Shown here in pieces: positions 35,643 to 44,655 of a stretch of 64,000 bases of DNA. The number at the start of each line of letters is the position of its first letter. Within the stretch, counting starts at the first letter, position 1. The notes beneath the pieces were generated by a model. The model had not been told where the DNA came from, did no database searches, and saw only the letters and a program-made list of their open reading frames with translations. The position numbers and the translations under genes were made by a program. This DNA is from Burkholderia diffusa (GTDB lineage: Bacteria > Pseudomonadota > Gammaproteobacteria > Burkholderiales > Burkholderiaceae): assembly GCF_902499115.1 (NCBI RefSeq), contig NZ_CABVPN010000026.1, positions 1 through 64,000 of the forward strand, in the 5' to 3' direction.

Positions 35643-36260
35643 TCACGCCGCCTTGCGCGCGTCCGCGATCCGTTGCGGCGCCTTCGGTCGCGCATAAAGC
35701 CGCTCGAGATACGCGCGCAATTGCGGGAACGGTTCGATCAGGTGGCATTCGCTCGCCCAGTCGATCAGGTAGACCGTCACGCAATCGGCCACCGTCAACG
35801 CGTCGCCGACGATGAATTCGCGTCCTTCGAGATGCTTGTCGAGGATCGCGGCCATCGTCGCGAAATCCTCGCGAGCCAGCTCGATATCGGCCGGCGAGCG
35901 CTTTTCGGGCGGGTAGAGGAACGAATGGCGCGTAATCCGCCACAGCGGCTGTTCAAGCTCCGTCACCGCGAACATCACCCACCGATAGGCCTGCGCGCGC
36001 AGCGCCAGATCGACGGGCAACAGCGCCTTCTCCGGGTACTTGTCCGCGAGATACAGCACGATCGCGGCCGACTCGGGAATCACCAGGTCGCCGTCCACGA
36101 GCACGGGCACCTTGCCGGCGGGATTGAGGCGCAGGAATTCGGGCCGCTTGTGCTCGCCCTCGAGCAGGTTGACCGACACGAACTCGAAATCCGCATCCAG
36201 TTCCTTGAGCCCCCAGAGCGCGCGTTGCGAGCGCGTGCCGGCGAATCCGTAAAGCTTCAT
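35643..36260 (-). CDS. Glutathione S-transferase
   Basis: Cytosolic GST of 205 residues. The N-terminal thioredoxin-fold domain (1-80) has the start MKLYGFAGTRSQRALW with serine/arginine near the glutathione thiol, the cis-proline in GKVPVLVDGDL, and the glutathione-binding PESAAIVLYLADKY. The C-terminal helical domain has EFIVGDALTVADC. ATG at 36260 matches family starts. It is 94 bases downstream of the YCII gene on the same strand. Detoxification or stress role presumed; acceptor unknown. Confidence 0.9.
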   Translation of the reverse strand: MKLYGFAGTRSQRALWGLKELDADFEFVSVNLLEGEHKRPEFLRLNPAGKVPVLVDGDLVIPESAAIVLYLADKYPEKALLPVDLALRAQAYRWVMFAVTELEQPLWRITRHSFLYPPEKRSPADIELAREDFATMAAILDKHLEGREFIVGDALTVADCVTVYLIDWASECHLIEPFPQLRAYLERLYARPKAPQRIADARKAA

Positions 36261-36354
36261 CGCAATGTCTCCATCGATAATGTCGGGGAAAATCGCCGCG
36301 CGCAGGCGACGGCCCATCGGCCGCGACGATCGCGCACGCAGCGCCTGTCGCCGC

Positions 36355-36723
36355 TCACATGCCCGGCACCGCGAGCACCGGCATCACGTCGATCGCGTCG
36401 CCAGGGAACAGCGTGAAATGCGGATGGCCTTCGAACAGCGCGGCGGCCGCGTCGTGCGATGCGGCGCGCACGACGGTGAAGCCGCTCATCGCATTGGTGG
36501 TGTCCGTCACGCCGCCCGCGCCGATGGTCTTGGTCTTGCCGAGCGGCCCGCCGAGCTCGACGATCGCATCGCGATGCCGGTCGACCCACGCGTGCCACGC
36601 GGCGATCCCCTCGCGCTCCCGCGCACGCCGCTCGTCCTCGGGCAGCGCCATCCACGCCTTCATGCCCGGGCTATCCTTGCTGCCGAGGAATACCGCGAGA
36701 TACAACTGTTGTTGCGCACTCAT
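36355..36723 (-). CDS. YCII-related protein
   Basis: Small protein of 122 residues of the YCII family. It contains a conserved His in HAWVDRHRDAIVELGGPLG, then GGVTDTTNAMSGFTVVRAASHDAAAALFEGHPHF and a final IDVMPVLAVPGM. YCII domains are dimeric ferredoxin-like folds with a His-Asp pair and mostly unknown reactions. ATG with GGAGGA upstream. It is divergent from a MarR regulator with a palindrome between them, and precedes a GST, suggesting a MarR-controlled detoxification pair. Confidence 0.85.
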   Translation of the reverse strand: MSAQQQLYLAVFLGSKDSPGMKAWMALPEDERRAREREGIAAWHAWVDRHRDAIVELGGPLGKTKTIGAGGVTDTTNAMSGFTVVRAASHDAAAALFEGHPHFTLFPGDAIDVMPVLAVPGM

Positions 36724-36782
36724 GCTTCCTCCGTCCGATGGCGGGAACGACGGGCTGCCGCTCCCCGCCCTTGACACAATAG

Positions 36783-36794
36783 GTTGATATCAAC
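36783..36794. promoter_or_regulatory. MarR operator candidate
   Basis: Perfect 12-base palindrome GTTGATATCAAC in the 82-bp gap between the divergent YCII and MarR genes, just downstream of a TTGACA (36771-36776). Size and place are typical of MarR operators that control both directions. Confidence 0.65.
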
Positions 36795-36805
36795 ACAATT
36801 GCAAC

Positions 36806-37273
36806 ATGGCACGCAAAGAACAGCTCCCCTTCGAAACGACGCTGATGGTGCGCGATTGCTGCCTGTGCCTGCACATGCAGCGCGCGGCGCGTAATCTCGC
36901 GCGCATCTTCGACGATGTGCTGCGTCCGCTGGATCTCACCAACGGCCAGTTTTCGCTGTTGATGTCGCTGAACCGGCCGCAGCCGGCCGCGATGAAATCG
37001 GTCGCGTCATTGCTCGCGATGGACCGCACCACGCTAACCGCCGCGCTCAAGCCGCTCGAGCGGCGCGGGCTGCTCAAAATCACGCAGGATCCGAACGACA
37101 AGCGCAGCCGCCTGCTCGAACTCACGCCGGCCGGCCATCAGTTGCTGGCCGAAGCATTCCCGCTATGGCAGCAAACGCACGCCGAGATCGAACGGCCGTT
37201 CGCAGCGGGCGAAGTCGATGTGTTGCGCGGGCAGTTGCGCGCGCTGTCGGAGGATCCGGCTACGCGCGGCTGA
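36806..37273 (+). CDS. MarR-family regulator
   Basis: MarR-type repressor of 155 residues. Winged helix: NGQFSLLMSLNRPQPAAMKSVASLLAMDRTTLTAALKPLERRGLLKI, then the wing DPNDKRSRLLELTPAG. The N-terminus carries CCLCLHMQRAARNLARIFD; the clustered cysteines (near residues 18, 19 and 21) could serve redox sensing, as in OhrR-like proteins, though position differs. It starts 12 bases after a palindrome, so autoregulation is likely. Controls the divergent YCII-GST pair by inference. Confidence 0.9.
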   Translation: MARKEQLPFETTLMVRDCCLCLHMQRAARNLARIFDDVLRPLDLTNGQFSLLMSLNRPQPAAMKSVASLLAMDRTTLTAALKPLERRGLLKITQDPNDKRSRLLELTPAGHQLLAEAFPLWQQTHAEIERPFAAGEVDVLRGQLRALSEDPATRG

Positions 37274-37411
37274 CGCGGCGCGCACGCGGTGACAGCGGGC
37301 GCGCCGCAACGTGCAGCGTGCCCGCGCGGGTCACTTCATCCAGACACGCCGGTTTCTCCCCGGTCCGAACAGCAGGCCGATCCGCGCTCGCGTCGATCGC
37401 CCGCATGCATC

Positions 37412-38623
37412 TCACTCGGCGAGCGCCGGCGCCACGCCCACCCGCTTCGGCACGCCGGTCACGATCGTCGCGACCGCCACGGCCAGCACCGCGGCCGCGC
37501 CCAGGAACACGCCGCCCGCGCCGTTCGCGTCGAACACGACGCCGCCTGCCGCCGCGCCCGTCGCGATCGCGAGCTGGATCGCCGCGACGATCAGCCCGCC
37601 CGCGCTTTCGGCCTCATCGGGCACGGTGCGCGTGACCCACGTCGACCATGCGACCGGCACGCCGCCGAACGCCATCCCCCACAACGCCACGAGCACCGCG
37701 TCGATCATCGGTGCGCGGCCGAGCGCGACGAGCGCGACGCCGAGCACGACCATCAGCGCGGGCATCCCGATCAGCATCGGCCGCAGCCGGTGTTCGAGCA
37801 CGCGGCCCGCGAGCGACGTGCCGACGAAATTGGCAATGCCGTAGCCGAGCAGGATCGCCGACAGCCCGTTCACGCCAACGCCGGCGACCTGTTCGAGGAA
37901 CGGCCGCAGATACGTGAAGAACGCGAAATGACCGGTGAACACGAGGATCGTCGCGAACATCCCGAGGCCGACGGTCGGCCGGCGCAGCACGTCGACGAGC
38001 GTGCGCAGCCGCGTCGTGCCGCTCGGCGGCATGGACGGCAGCGTCATCACCTGCGACGCGAACGCGAGACCGCCGAGCCCGGCCGCGATCAGGAACACGT
38101 TGCGCCAGCCGATCAGGTGCCCGAAATAACTGCCCATCGGCGCGGAGGCGATCGTCGCGACCGCCACGCCGCTGAAGATGATCGACAGCGCGCGCGGCAC
38201 CATCGCCGTCGGCACGAGCCGCATCGCGGTGGCGGTCGCCATCGTCCAGAAGCCGCCGAGCGCGACGCCGAGCACGACGCGGCCGATCAGCAGCGTCGTC
38301 AGGTCGGGCGCGAACGCGACCGCGAGATTGGACGCGACGAGCAGCAGCGAGAATGCGAGCAGCACGCGCCGGCGGTCGATCGTGCGCGTCAGCGCCGAGA
38401 TCAGCAGGCTCGTGACGAGCGCGACCGTCGCGGTGGCCGTGACGGCCTGGCCGGCCACGCCTTCGGTCACGCCGAGGCTGTCGGCCATCGGCGTGAGCAG
38501 GCTCGCGGGCAGGAATTCGGCGGTGACGAGACCGAACACGCCAAGCGTCATCGCGAAGACAGCGCCCCAGGCCGGCTCGCGGGGGGCCGCCGTGCTGGCG
38601 GCAGAGGAGATTCCGGGATTCAT
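37412..38623 (-). CDS. MFS drug/sugar efflux transporter (DHA1, AraJ/YdhP-like)
   Basis: Inner-membrane transporter of 403 residues, twelve membrane segments. N-terminal TM1 reads GAVFAMTLGVFGLVTAEFLPASLL, a typical DHA1 signature, and motif A-like TRTIDRRRVLL follows TM2. These proteins export sugars, arabinose analogues or drugs. The ATG at 38623 is used; upstream codons belong to the divergent promoter region. An AraC regulator is divergent, 70 bp away, and probably controls it. The 138-bp gap after the MarR gene holds nothing recognisable. Confidence 0.87.
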   Translation of the reverse strand: MNPGISSAASTAAPREPAWGAVFAMTLGVFGLVTAEFLPASLLTPMADSLGVTEGVAGQAVTATATVALVTSLLISALTRTIDRRRVLLAFSLLLVASNLAVAFAPDLTTLLIGRVVLGVALGGFWTMATATAMRLVPTAMVPRALSIIFSGVAVATIASAPMGSYFGHLIGWRNVFLIAAGLGGLAFASQVMTLPSMPPSGTTRLRTLVDVLRRPTVGLGMFATILVFTGHFAFFTYLRPFLEQVAGVGVNGLSAILLGYGIANFVGTSLAGRVLEHRLRPMLIGMPALMVVLGVALVALGRAPMIDAVLVALWGMAFGGVPVAWSTWVTRTVPDEAESAGGLIVAAIQLAIATGAAAGGVVFDANGAGGVFLGAAAVLAVAVATIVTGVPKRVGVAPALAE

Positions 38624-38624
38624 G

Positions 38625-38681
38625 CGTCGTTCCGAGTCGTGTAGGGAAAATACTGATGACGGCGTATCGTAAGGAACGACG
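38625..38681. promoter_or_regulatory. Distant inverted repeat in AraC/MFS intergenic region
   Basis: Nine-base arms CGTCGTTCC (38625-38633) and GGAACGACG (38673-38681), 39 bases apart, one next to each start codon of the divergent genes. It could be a pair of half-sites for the AraC protein. Chance occurrence is possible in this GC-rich DNA. Confidence 0.35.
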
Positions 38682-38693
38682 ACAGGACGGTCT

Positions 38694-39743
38694 ATGACAT
38701 ACAATCCGCTCTTATTGATCGATCGTCCGAATTTCGCGATGTCCGAGCCCCTGCTTCCTCCCGTCCCCGACGTGCACGACCTCGTCAGCGAGCTGCTGCT
38801 GGGGATGCGCCTGAGCGGCGTCCAGTACCGCCGCATCCAGGTCGCACGGCCGTTCGGGCTGAGCTTCGGCCAGGCGCCGGGCCGCGCGCAGTTCCATTTC
38901 GTCGGGCGCGGGCCCGTGCTGCTGCGCGACGAGGCCGGCGCAACGATGCGGCTCGAGGCCGGCGATGCAATCCTGCTGCCGCACGGACGCATGCATGCGC
39001 TGGTGTCCGATCCGGATGCGCCGTGCCGCGAGATCCACGGCTTCGAAGCCGCGAAGATCTGCGATACGGTCGCATCGGTGGCATCGGCCGGCACGTCGCC
39101 CGCGGCCTGCGCAACGACGGAGCCGGGCGCCGGCGACGCGCTGATCTTCAGCGCATGCATGGAGCTCGACCTCGGCGGCATGCAGCCGCTGGTCGGCGCG
39201 ATGCCCGAGTTCATGCACGTCGGCACGCTGCTCGCGCGCTACCCGGAAATCCGCCCGATGCTCGACGCGATGGAACGCGAATCGTGCTCCGAGCGCGCGG
39301 GCTTCGCGGGCATCCTCGCGCGGCTCGCGGACGTGGTCGCGGCGTTCATCGTGCGCGGCTGGGTCGAGAGCGGATGCGGCGACGCGGCGGGCTGGGTGCA
39401 GGCGCTGCGCGAGCCGAAGCTGGGCCGCGCGATCGTCGCGCTGCATCGCGACCCGGGCCGCAACTGGAGCGTCGCGGAGCTGGCCGCCGAAGCGGGCGTG
39501 TCGCGCTCGGTGTTCGCCGAGCGCTTTCTCGCGGCGACCGGGATGACGCCCGTGCGCTACCTGACCGAGCTGCGGATGCGGCTCGCCGCGCAGTGGATCG
39601 CGCGCGAGGGCGAGACGATCGAAGCCGTCGCGTACCGGCTCGGCTATGGTTCGCTGGCCGCGTTCAGCCGCGCGTTCAAGCGCGTGGTCGGCAGGCCGCC
39701 GGGCGCCGTGCGTGCGGACGGCGACACGCACGCCGACGTGTGA
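38694..39743 (+). CDS. AraC-family regulator with cupin-type sensor domain
   Basis: Regulator of 349 residues. Residues about 20-200 match the AraC-associated cupin (Cupin_6) domain: FGLSFGQAPGRAQFHFVGRG, LEAGDAILLPHGRMHAL. The C-terminal AraC domain has WSVAELAAEAGVSRSVFAERF and EAVAYRLGYGSLAAFSRAFKRVVG. Two starts are possible: ATG at 38694 or ATG at 38739 (MSEPLL), the latter closer to typical family starts. Most likely activates or represses the divergent efflux MFS gene. Confidence 0.87.
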   Translation: MTYNPLLLIDRPNFAMSEPLLPPVPDVHDLVSELLLGMRLSGVQYRRIQVARPFGLSFGQAPGRAQFHFVGRGPVLLRDEAGATMRLEAGDAILLPHGRMHALVSDPDAPCREIHGFEAAKICDTVASVASAGTSPAACATTEPGAGDALIFSACMELDLGGMQPLVGAMPEFMHVGTLLARYPEIRPMLDAMERESCSERAGFAGILARLADVVAAFIVRGWVESGCGDAAGWVQALREPKLGRAIVALHRDPGRNWSVAELAAEAGVSRSVFAERFLAATGMTPVRYLTELRMRLAAQWIAREGETIEAVAYRLGYGSLAAFSRAFKRVVGRPPGAVRADGDTHADV

Positions 39744-39836
39744 CGTGTAACGCTTCGCGTGCAGCGCGGGAGCAAGCGAACGCCTGCCGAGGCACGCCGG
39801 CATCGCTCGATGCGCCGTCGCACGCGACGATTGCGT

Positions 39837-40004
39837 TCAACCGCTGTACGCGTCGAGCTTGTCCACCAGCGCCGTCGCGCACTCCACGGCCAATGCCGCG
39901 CACTGTTGCGCATCCACCGGCTCGCCGTTCGTCATCGCGCCCTGCACGATCCGGCCCAGCAATTCCTTCGCCAGGTCGGCGATCTCGTGTTCCCGTTCCG
40001 TCAT
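39837..40004 (-). CDS. 55-residue conserved-looking small protein
   Basis: Small gene encoding 55 residues: MTEREHEIADLAKELLGRI at the start, then a second helix-prone half ending KLDAYSG. AGGAGC lies at ideal spacing before the ATG, and base composition by codon position is like the neighbours. Soluble, acidic, probably two helices; no motif recognised. It lies 56 bases downstream of the DUF3857/transglutaminase gene on the same strand and may be its operon partner. Function unknown. Confidence 0.6.
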   Translation of the reverse strand: MTEREHEIADLAKELLGRIVQGAMTNGEPVDAQQCAALAVECATALVDKLDAYSG

Positions 40005-40060
40005 GATGTCGCTCCTGCGCGCCGGCCGATGACGGCGACGCGCTCATTGCCGCTGCCCGC

Positions 40061-41980
40061 TCAATGCCCTTTCGCCCGCACGACGATCTGCGCCTGCGTG
40101 TCGCGTTCGATGCGTTCGAGCGACGCGCGCAGCGCCGTGAATTCGTCGGGTGTGCAGACCTGGCGGCCGAATTCGGCCGTCATCCGCCGCGTGACCTGCA
40201 CGATGCGCGTGGCCGCATCGAATACGTAATGCGACGCGAAGTCGACGAAGCGGTCGTGCACGGCCGCATCGGTCGGCAGGTCGCTCACCGCGACGTCGGC
40301 CGGCAGCGCGATCTGGCCGGTCTCCTCGAAACTTCCGCCGATGCACGTCCACGGCTGCGTGCGTACGGGTTCGGCCAGCCAGCCCTCGACCTGCGTCGCG
40401 ATGCCGCCCGTGAGGCTCGACAGCACGGGCACGGCGGTCGTGCCGTCCGGCCACACGAAGTGATCGAGCGTGCCGTCATACGTCACATCGAACGGGCCGC
40501 CCGTCGCACGGCGATCGCTCGTCGTGATCCGCGCGCTACCGCGCAGCCCGCTTTGCCGCAGGCGTTCGTTCGCGAGCTGCCGGATGCGGTCGGGCGCTGC
40601 GCGGCGAAACAGCGTGCGTTCGAGCTCGGCGGTCCAGCCGTCGTCCTCGACGAGCGCGTGAAACCGCGCGGCGCCCGGTTGCGCGGCATCGATCGCCACG
40701 CGCGCGGTGCGGCGCTTCGGCTGCACGGCGGGCGTGCGCGACAGCACGCCGGTGTCGACGAGCAGCGCCGGCCGATCCATCACGATCGGCGGCAGGTAGC
40801 CGAACGCGATGCCGGCCGTCGTCGTGTCGGCGTAGAGGCCGAGATCGGGCAGCCACGTGATCGCGTGATTGATCGCGCCGCCGCCGTAACCGGGCACCGA
40901 CGGCAGCGTGTACACGGAGCCGAGATTGATCAGCACCGGTTCGCTGCGGATGCCGACCACCGCGAGCAACGCGCCGAACAGCGCGACGTGGTCCTTGCAG
41001 TCGCCGTAGCGGTTGCGCAGGATGTCCGTCACGCGATGCGGCGCGGCGGCCGTCTCGCCCAGGAACAACCCGACGTAGCGCACGTTCGCCTGCACCCAGT
41101 CGTACAGGACGCGCGCCTTGTCGTGCGGATCGGCGGCGTCGGCGGTGAGCGCGCGTGCGAGCTGCACGACGGCCGGATCGTTCGCGCTCGGATCGACGGC
41201 CGCGTTGCGGTAGCGCGCGGCGAACGCCGCATGGTCAGGCAGCGTGGAGACCATGAGCCGGTCGCCGTAGGTCGGGTAGCCGACCGCGCCGCTCTCGATG
41301 CGCTCGTAAGGGCCGTGCCGGTAGTCGAATTCGTAGCGCGTGCGGCCGTTCGCGGTCACGGGCGGCAGCGCGACGTAGCCGCGCGCGTCCGCGTGCAGCG
41401 TCATGTCGGCCGGCACGTCGAAGATCAGCCGCTGGTTCTCCACCGGCTCGCGCGACGGCTCGACGTAGTAGCCGAAATAACCCGCGTTGACCGGCCTCGT
41501 GCGCGACTTGCGGAACGCGATGCGCGTGCCCGACCCGGCCTCGACACCCGGAAACACGACCGTGCGCAGCAACCCGTCCTGGAACGTCGGCGCGCCGGCC
41601 GAGCGCGGCTCCTGGACGTCGCGGATGCCGTCGGGGCCGACCGGATGCGCGACGCCGTCGCGATCGATCGTCTCGGCCGCGAGCAGGTCGACCTTCTCCA
41701 GGTTCTTGTCGAACCACACGTAGCGCTGCGCAACCGCATCGATGCCGTTCGCGTTGTTCGCGCGCAAGGTCGAATCGTCGTGCTCGTCGAGCGAACCGTC
41801 GTGCTGGATCACGAATTCGTGGACATCGCTGACGAGCGTGACGGGCGCTTCGTCGGCCACGTCGTTCGCTGCGTCCACGGTTGGGCCCGCGCCCGGCGTC
41901 GCACCGACGGCATTCGATGCGCCGAACGCGGCGGCGCATGCCAGCATCCAGCCGGCCAGGCCGACAGAAAAGCGCACCAC
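40061..41980 (-). CDS. Exported DUF3857 / transglutaminase-like protein
   Basis: Secreted or periplasmic protein of 639 residues. Signal peptide: residues 1-27 with hydrophobic LAGWMLACAAAFGAS. DUF3857 beta domain at about 50-250, then a transglutaminase-like domain (about 275-400) whose catalytic triad is visible: Cys in NRYGDCKDHV, His in INHAITWL, Asp in LYADTTTAG. The C-terminal 230 residues are a beta-rich DUF2569-less extension of unknown role. Start is a GTG at 41980 with GAGGTG upstream. Substrate unknown; periplasmic cross-linking or peptidase activity is plausible. Confidence 0.85.
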   Translation of the reverse strand: MVRFSVGLAGWMLACAAAFGASNAVGATPGAGPTVDAANDVADEAPVTLVSDVHEFVIQHDGSLDEHDDSTLRANNANGIDAVAQRYVWFDKNLEKVDLLAAETIDRDGVAHPVGPDGIRDVQEPRSAGAPTFQDGLLRTVVFPGVEAGSGTRIAFRKSRTRPVNAGYFGYYVEPSREPVENQRLIFDVPADMTLHADARGYVALPPVTANGRTRYEFDYRHGPYERIESGAVGYPTYGDRLMVSTLPDHAAFAARYRNAAVDPSANDPAVVQLARALTADAADPHDKARVLYDWVQANVRYVGLFLGETAAAPHRVTDILRNRYGDCKDHVALFGALLAVVGIRSEPVLINLGSVYTLPSVPGYGGGAINHAITWLPDLGLYADTTTAGIAFGYLPPIVMDRPALLVDTGVLSRTPAVQPKRRTARVAIDAAQPGAARFHALVEDDGWTAELERTLFRRAAPDRIRQLANERLRQSGLRGSARITTSDRRATGGPFDVTYDGTLDHFVWPDGTTAVPVLSSLTGGIATQVEGWLAEPVRTQPWTCIGGSFEETGQIALPADVAVSDLPTDAAVHDRFVDFASHYVFDAATRIVQVTRRMTAEFGRQVCTPDEFTALRASLERIERDTQAQIVVRAKGH

Positions 41981-42200
41981 ATCGCACCTCGTCGCGGTTC
42001 AAGGAAAGCGCGGTCACGCAGCGGACAGGGCTGACCGCGCCCCCCTCGTGTCGGCCAGTGTGGGCGCCGCACCCGCACGCGTCAAGCCGTTGCGCGCCGA
42101 CCTACAATGAGACATGGAAGCGTCATCGCGTGCGGCCGCCGGCATCGGCTCGATCGCCGAACGACGGCGATGGATCGTCCGCGCTCGACGAGGAGGCACC

Positions 42201-42359
42201 ATGGAAAACGGGATCGTGGAAATCGTCGTGCTGCTGGCGTTCGTCGCGCTCGCCGTGCTGTTCTTCGTCAAGCGTCCGGGGCGCGACCGGCTGAGAGCCA
42301 AATTCCGTCATCCGCCGCTGCGGCGGCCCAACCGCCCGCATCGGCATCATCAACCCTGA
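42201..42359 (+). CDS. Small single-span membrane protein, 52 residues
   Basis: Open frame of 52 codons with an excellent AGGAGG seven bases before its ATG. Residues 4-23 (GIVEIVVLLAFVALAVLFFV) form one transmembrane helix; the tail is strongly basic with Arg, Pro and His (RPHRHHQP end). A small inner-membrane protein with a cytoplasmic basic tail is likely. No family recognised. It converges on the deleted APC permease gene. The 220-bp region upstream, divergent from the transglutaminase gene, is otherwise unremarkable. Confidence 0.6.
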   Translation: MENGIVEIVVLLAFVALAVLFFVKRPGRDRLRAKFRHPPLRRPNRPHRHHQP

Positions 42360-42401
42360 CGGCTGCCACCGGCAGTCGCTCACGCGCTTGCCGCGCCACC
42401 G

Positions 42402-43283
42402 CTACCCGACGTTCATCGGCAGCAGCACCATCTGCTTGCCCTCGACATGCAGGCGCGCCTGCAACTCGACCGGTGTCTGGTTGTGCAACCACGCGGTCAG
42501 GAAATTCACGCGCCGGAAGATCAGCTTGCTCGCGAAGCACACGGCGTTCGGATAGTCATCGAGCGTCGACGATGCGAGGTTCATGAATTCCACGACGGGA
42601 TTCGTACCGAACGCTATCCGGTAGTCGGCGGCGATGCCGTGGCGGCGACAGTGCGCGACGTAGTATTCGAGCGCTTCGGTGATCGAGTGACGCAGCCGCT
42701 CGAGATGTTCGTGCCCGTCGTACGCCTTCGCATCGACCTCGCCGACCGCGAGGAAGATCACGTTGCGGAAGTGCCCGGGAAACAGCCGGTTGACCCAAAG
42801 CAGCGCATGCATGCTCGCGCCGCGATGCTTGCCGACCAGCAGCACGGCCGTCGGTTGCGATGGGTCGGGCTTGCCGGGCGCGGTCGCTTCGTCGACTTCC
42901 GGCGGCGCCCCCGAGAACAGCGCGTCCTCCTTCGCGAGCTGCGCGCGCGTGTACGCGTAGTGGCGGTTGATCATGAAGCACAGCGCGATCACCGCGCTCG
43001 TCACGAGCACCGTGAGCCAGCCGCCGGCCGTGAACTTCTCGACCAGCGTGATGACGAGCACGGTCGCCGCGGTGGCACACGCGAGAAACAGCGCGAGCGG
43101 CGTGTGGTGCGCGAGCGCGAGGAACGCCTCCTCCGGGCCGTAGCACGACGACGACAACCCGTCGGCGCCGAGCCCGACCCAGGCCAGCAACGGCGTCACG
43201 GCGATCGCGTGGCGCGTGCGCGGATCGAGCGGGTCCGGCGGCTTTCCGACGAGCAGCTGCCACATCTTCTGGAATGCGGTCAT
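42402..43283 (-). CDS. APC-superfamily permease with most of its membrane core deleted
   Basis: Protein of 293 residues. Residues 1-75 look like the start of a large APC permease: a cytoplasmic lead, then WVGLGADGLSSSCYGPEEAFLAL and the next span. At about residue 74-76 the sequence jumps in frame to what is normally the last span and C-terminal domain (LVITLVEKFTAGGWLTVLVTSAVIALC onward, then a 180-residue cytoplasmic region with LLVGKHRGASMHALLWVNRLFP). Full relatives have about 600 residues or more and twelve spans; only about three remain. The frame is clean and the ribosome-binding site (GGGAGGGG) is good, so a stable short protein may be made. Transport is unlikely. Confidence 0.75.
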   Translation of the reverse strand: MTAFQKMWQLLVGKPPDPLDPRTRHAIAVTPLLAWVGLGADGLSSSCYGPEEAFLALAHHTPLALFLACATAATVLVITLVEKFTAGGWLTVLVTSAVIALCFMINRHYAYTRAQLAKEDALFSGAPPEVDEATAPGKPDPSQPTAVLLVGKHRGASMHALLWVNRLFPGHFRNVIFLAVGEVDAKAYDGHEHLERLRHSITEALEYYVAHCRRHGIAADYRIAFGTNPVVEFMNLASSTLDDYPNAVCFASKLIFRRVNFLTAWLHNQTPVELQARLHVEGKQMVLLPMNVG

Positions 43284-43781
43284 GGTCCCCTCCCGGAACG
43301 CCGGGCGCGGCGGCGTCATCCTCTAACGCTAGCCGACGCCCGGCCGCCGCACCAGTCCGCACATTCCATGAGACGCGACCGACGGCGCGGCGCCGCTTTC
43401 AACGCGTAAGCGACCGACATGTCGCGCCGCCCCTCGGCCGCGTAACCGCACCGGCCGACGGCCCGGTCGCGCGAACGCTCACCGCATCGTCACACCGACG
43501 ACCCTCACCGCCGCGCGCCCCGGACGCCGCGCCCAATCCCGGCCTTCCTCGTCGTCATTTTCCCGCCGAACGATCACATCGATTGCGTCATTCGCATGGC
43601 TCGCACGGTTCGCGCCGAACGCGCTGCCCACTCGCGTCCCGTTCATGCGTTGCTCCGCGCAATTCGACATTTGTGCGCGCGCAACAATGGCGGTGCCTCG
43701 CGGCCGGCGCCGCCCGGGGGCCATGTTTCCACGACGCCGGCCGCGGCGGTTCTTGAAAACCACATCTCACGAGGACATACC
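43284..43781. other. 498-bp intergenic region upstream of rpfF
   Basis: No gene can be supported here. Open frames running through it are arginine/proline-rich artefacts. GAGGAC (about 43771-43776) near the right end is the rpfF ribosome-binding site. I see no convincing promoter hexamers or palindromes, although both the permease gene and rpfF must start from this region. Confidence 0.5.
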
Positions 43782-44645
43782 ATGCAACTCCAATCCCATC
43801 CGGCGTGCCGTCCGTTTTACGAAGCCGGCGAACTCACGCAACTGACCGCGTTCTACGAAGAAGGCCGCAACGTCATGTGGATGATGCTGCGATCGGAGCC
43901 GCGGCCGTGTTTCAACCAGCAACTCGTCACCGACATCATCCATCTCGCGCGCGTCGCACGCGACTCGGGCCTGCCGTTCGACTTCTGGGTGACGGGCTCG
44001 CTCGTCCCCGAGCTGTTCAACGTCGGCGGCGACCTGAGCTTCTTCGTCGACGCGATCCGCAGCGGCCGCCGCGACCAGCTGATGGCCTACGCGCGCTCGT
44101 GCATCGACGGCGTGTACGAGATCTACACGGGCTTCGGCACCGGTGCGATCTCGATCGCGATGGTCGAGGGCAGCGCGCTGGGCGGCGGCTTCGAGGCCGC
44201 CCTCGCGCACCACTACATGCTCGCGCAGAAGGGCGTGAAACTCGGCTTTCCCGAGATCGCGTTCAACCTGTTCCCGGGCATGGGCGGTTATTCGCTGGTC
44301 GCACGGAAGGCGGACCGAGGGGTCGCGGAATCGCTGATCTCGTCCGGCGAGGCGCATGCGGCCGAGTGGTACGAGGATCGCGGGCTGATCGACCAGACGT
44401 TCGACGCGGGCGACGCGTATCTCGCAACGCGCACCTTCATCGACGTGATGAAACCGAAGCTGAACGGCATCCGCGCGATGCTGCGTGCACGCGAGCGCGT
44501 GTTCAATCTCACGCGTTCAGAGCTGATGGACATCACCGAGCAATGGGTTCACGCGGCGTTCACGATCGAGCCGAAGGATCTCGCGTACATGGAACGTCTG
44601 GTGATGCTGCAGAACCGGCGCGTGTCGAAGCTGCGCACGGTGTGA
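43782..44645 (+). CDS. rpfF: BDSF synthase RpfF (crotonase-fold dehydratase/thioesterase)
   Basis: Makes the diffusible signal cis-2-dodecenoic acid (BDSF) from 3-hydroxydodecanoyl-ACP by dehydration and thioester cleavage. The protein has 287 residues, the known length for the Burkholderia cenocepacia enzyme. It has the crotonase fold with oxyanion-forming segment and the two catalytic glutamates E138 (GSALGGGFEAAL) and E158 (GFPEIAFNLFPGMGGYSL). It is convergent with the signal receptor gene rpfR, a well-established arrangement in the cepacia complex. ATG at 43782 gives exact family length. Confidence 0.95.
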   Translation: MQLQSHPACRPFYEAGELTQLTAFYEEGRNVMWMMLRSEPRPCFNQQLVTDIIHLARVARDSGLPFDFWVTGSLVPELFNVGGDLSFFVDAIRSGRRDQLMAYARSCIDGVYEIYTGFGTGAISIAMVEGSALGGGFEAALAHHYMLAQKGVKLGFPEIAFNLFPGMGGYSLVARKADRGVAESLISSGEAHAAEWYEDRGLIDQTFDAGDAYLATRTFIDVMKPKLNGIRAMLRARERVFNLTRSELMDITEQWVHAAFTIEPKDLAYMERLVMLQNRRVSKLRTV

Positions 44646-44655
44646 TGTGAGCGAA

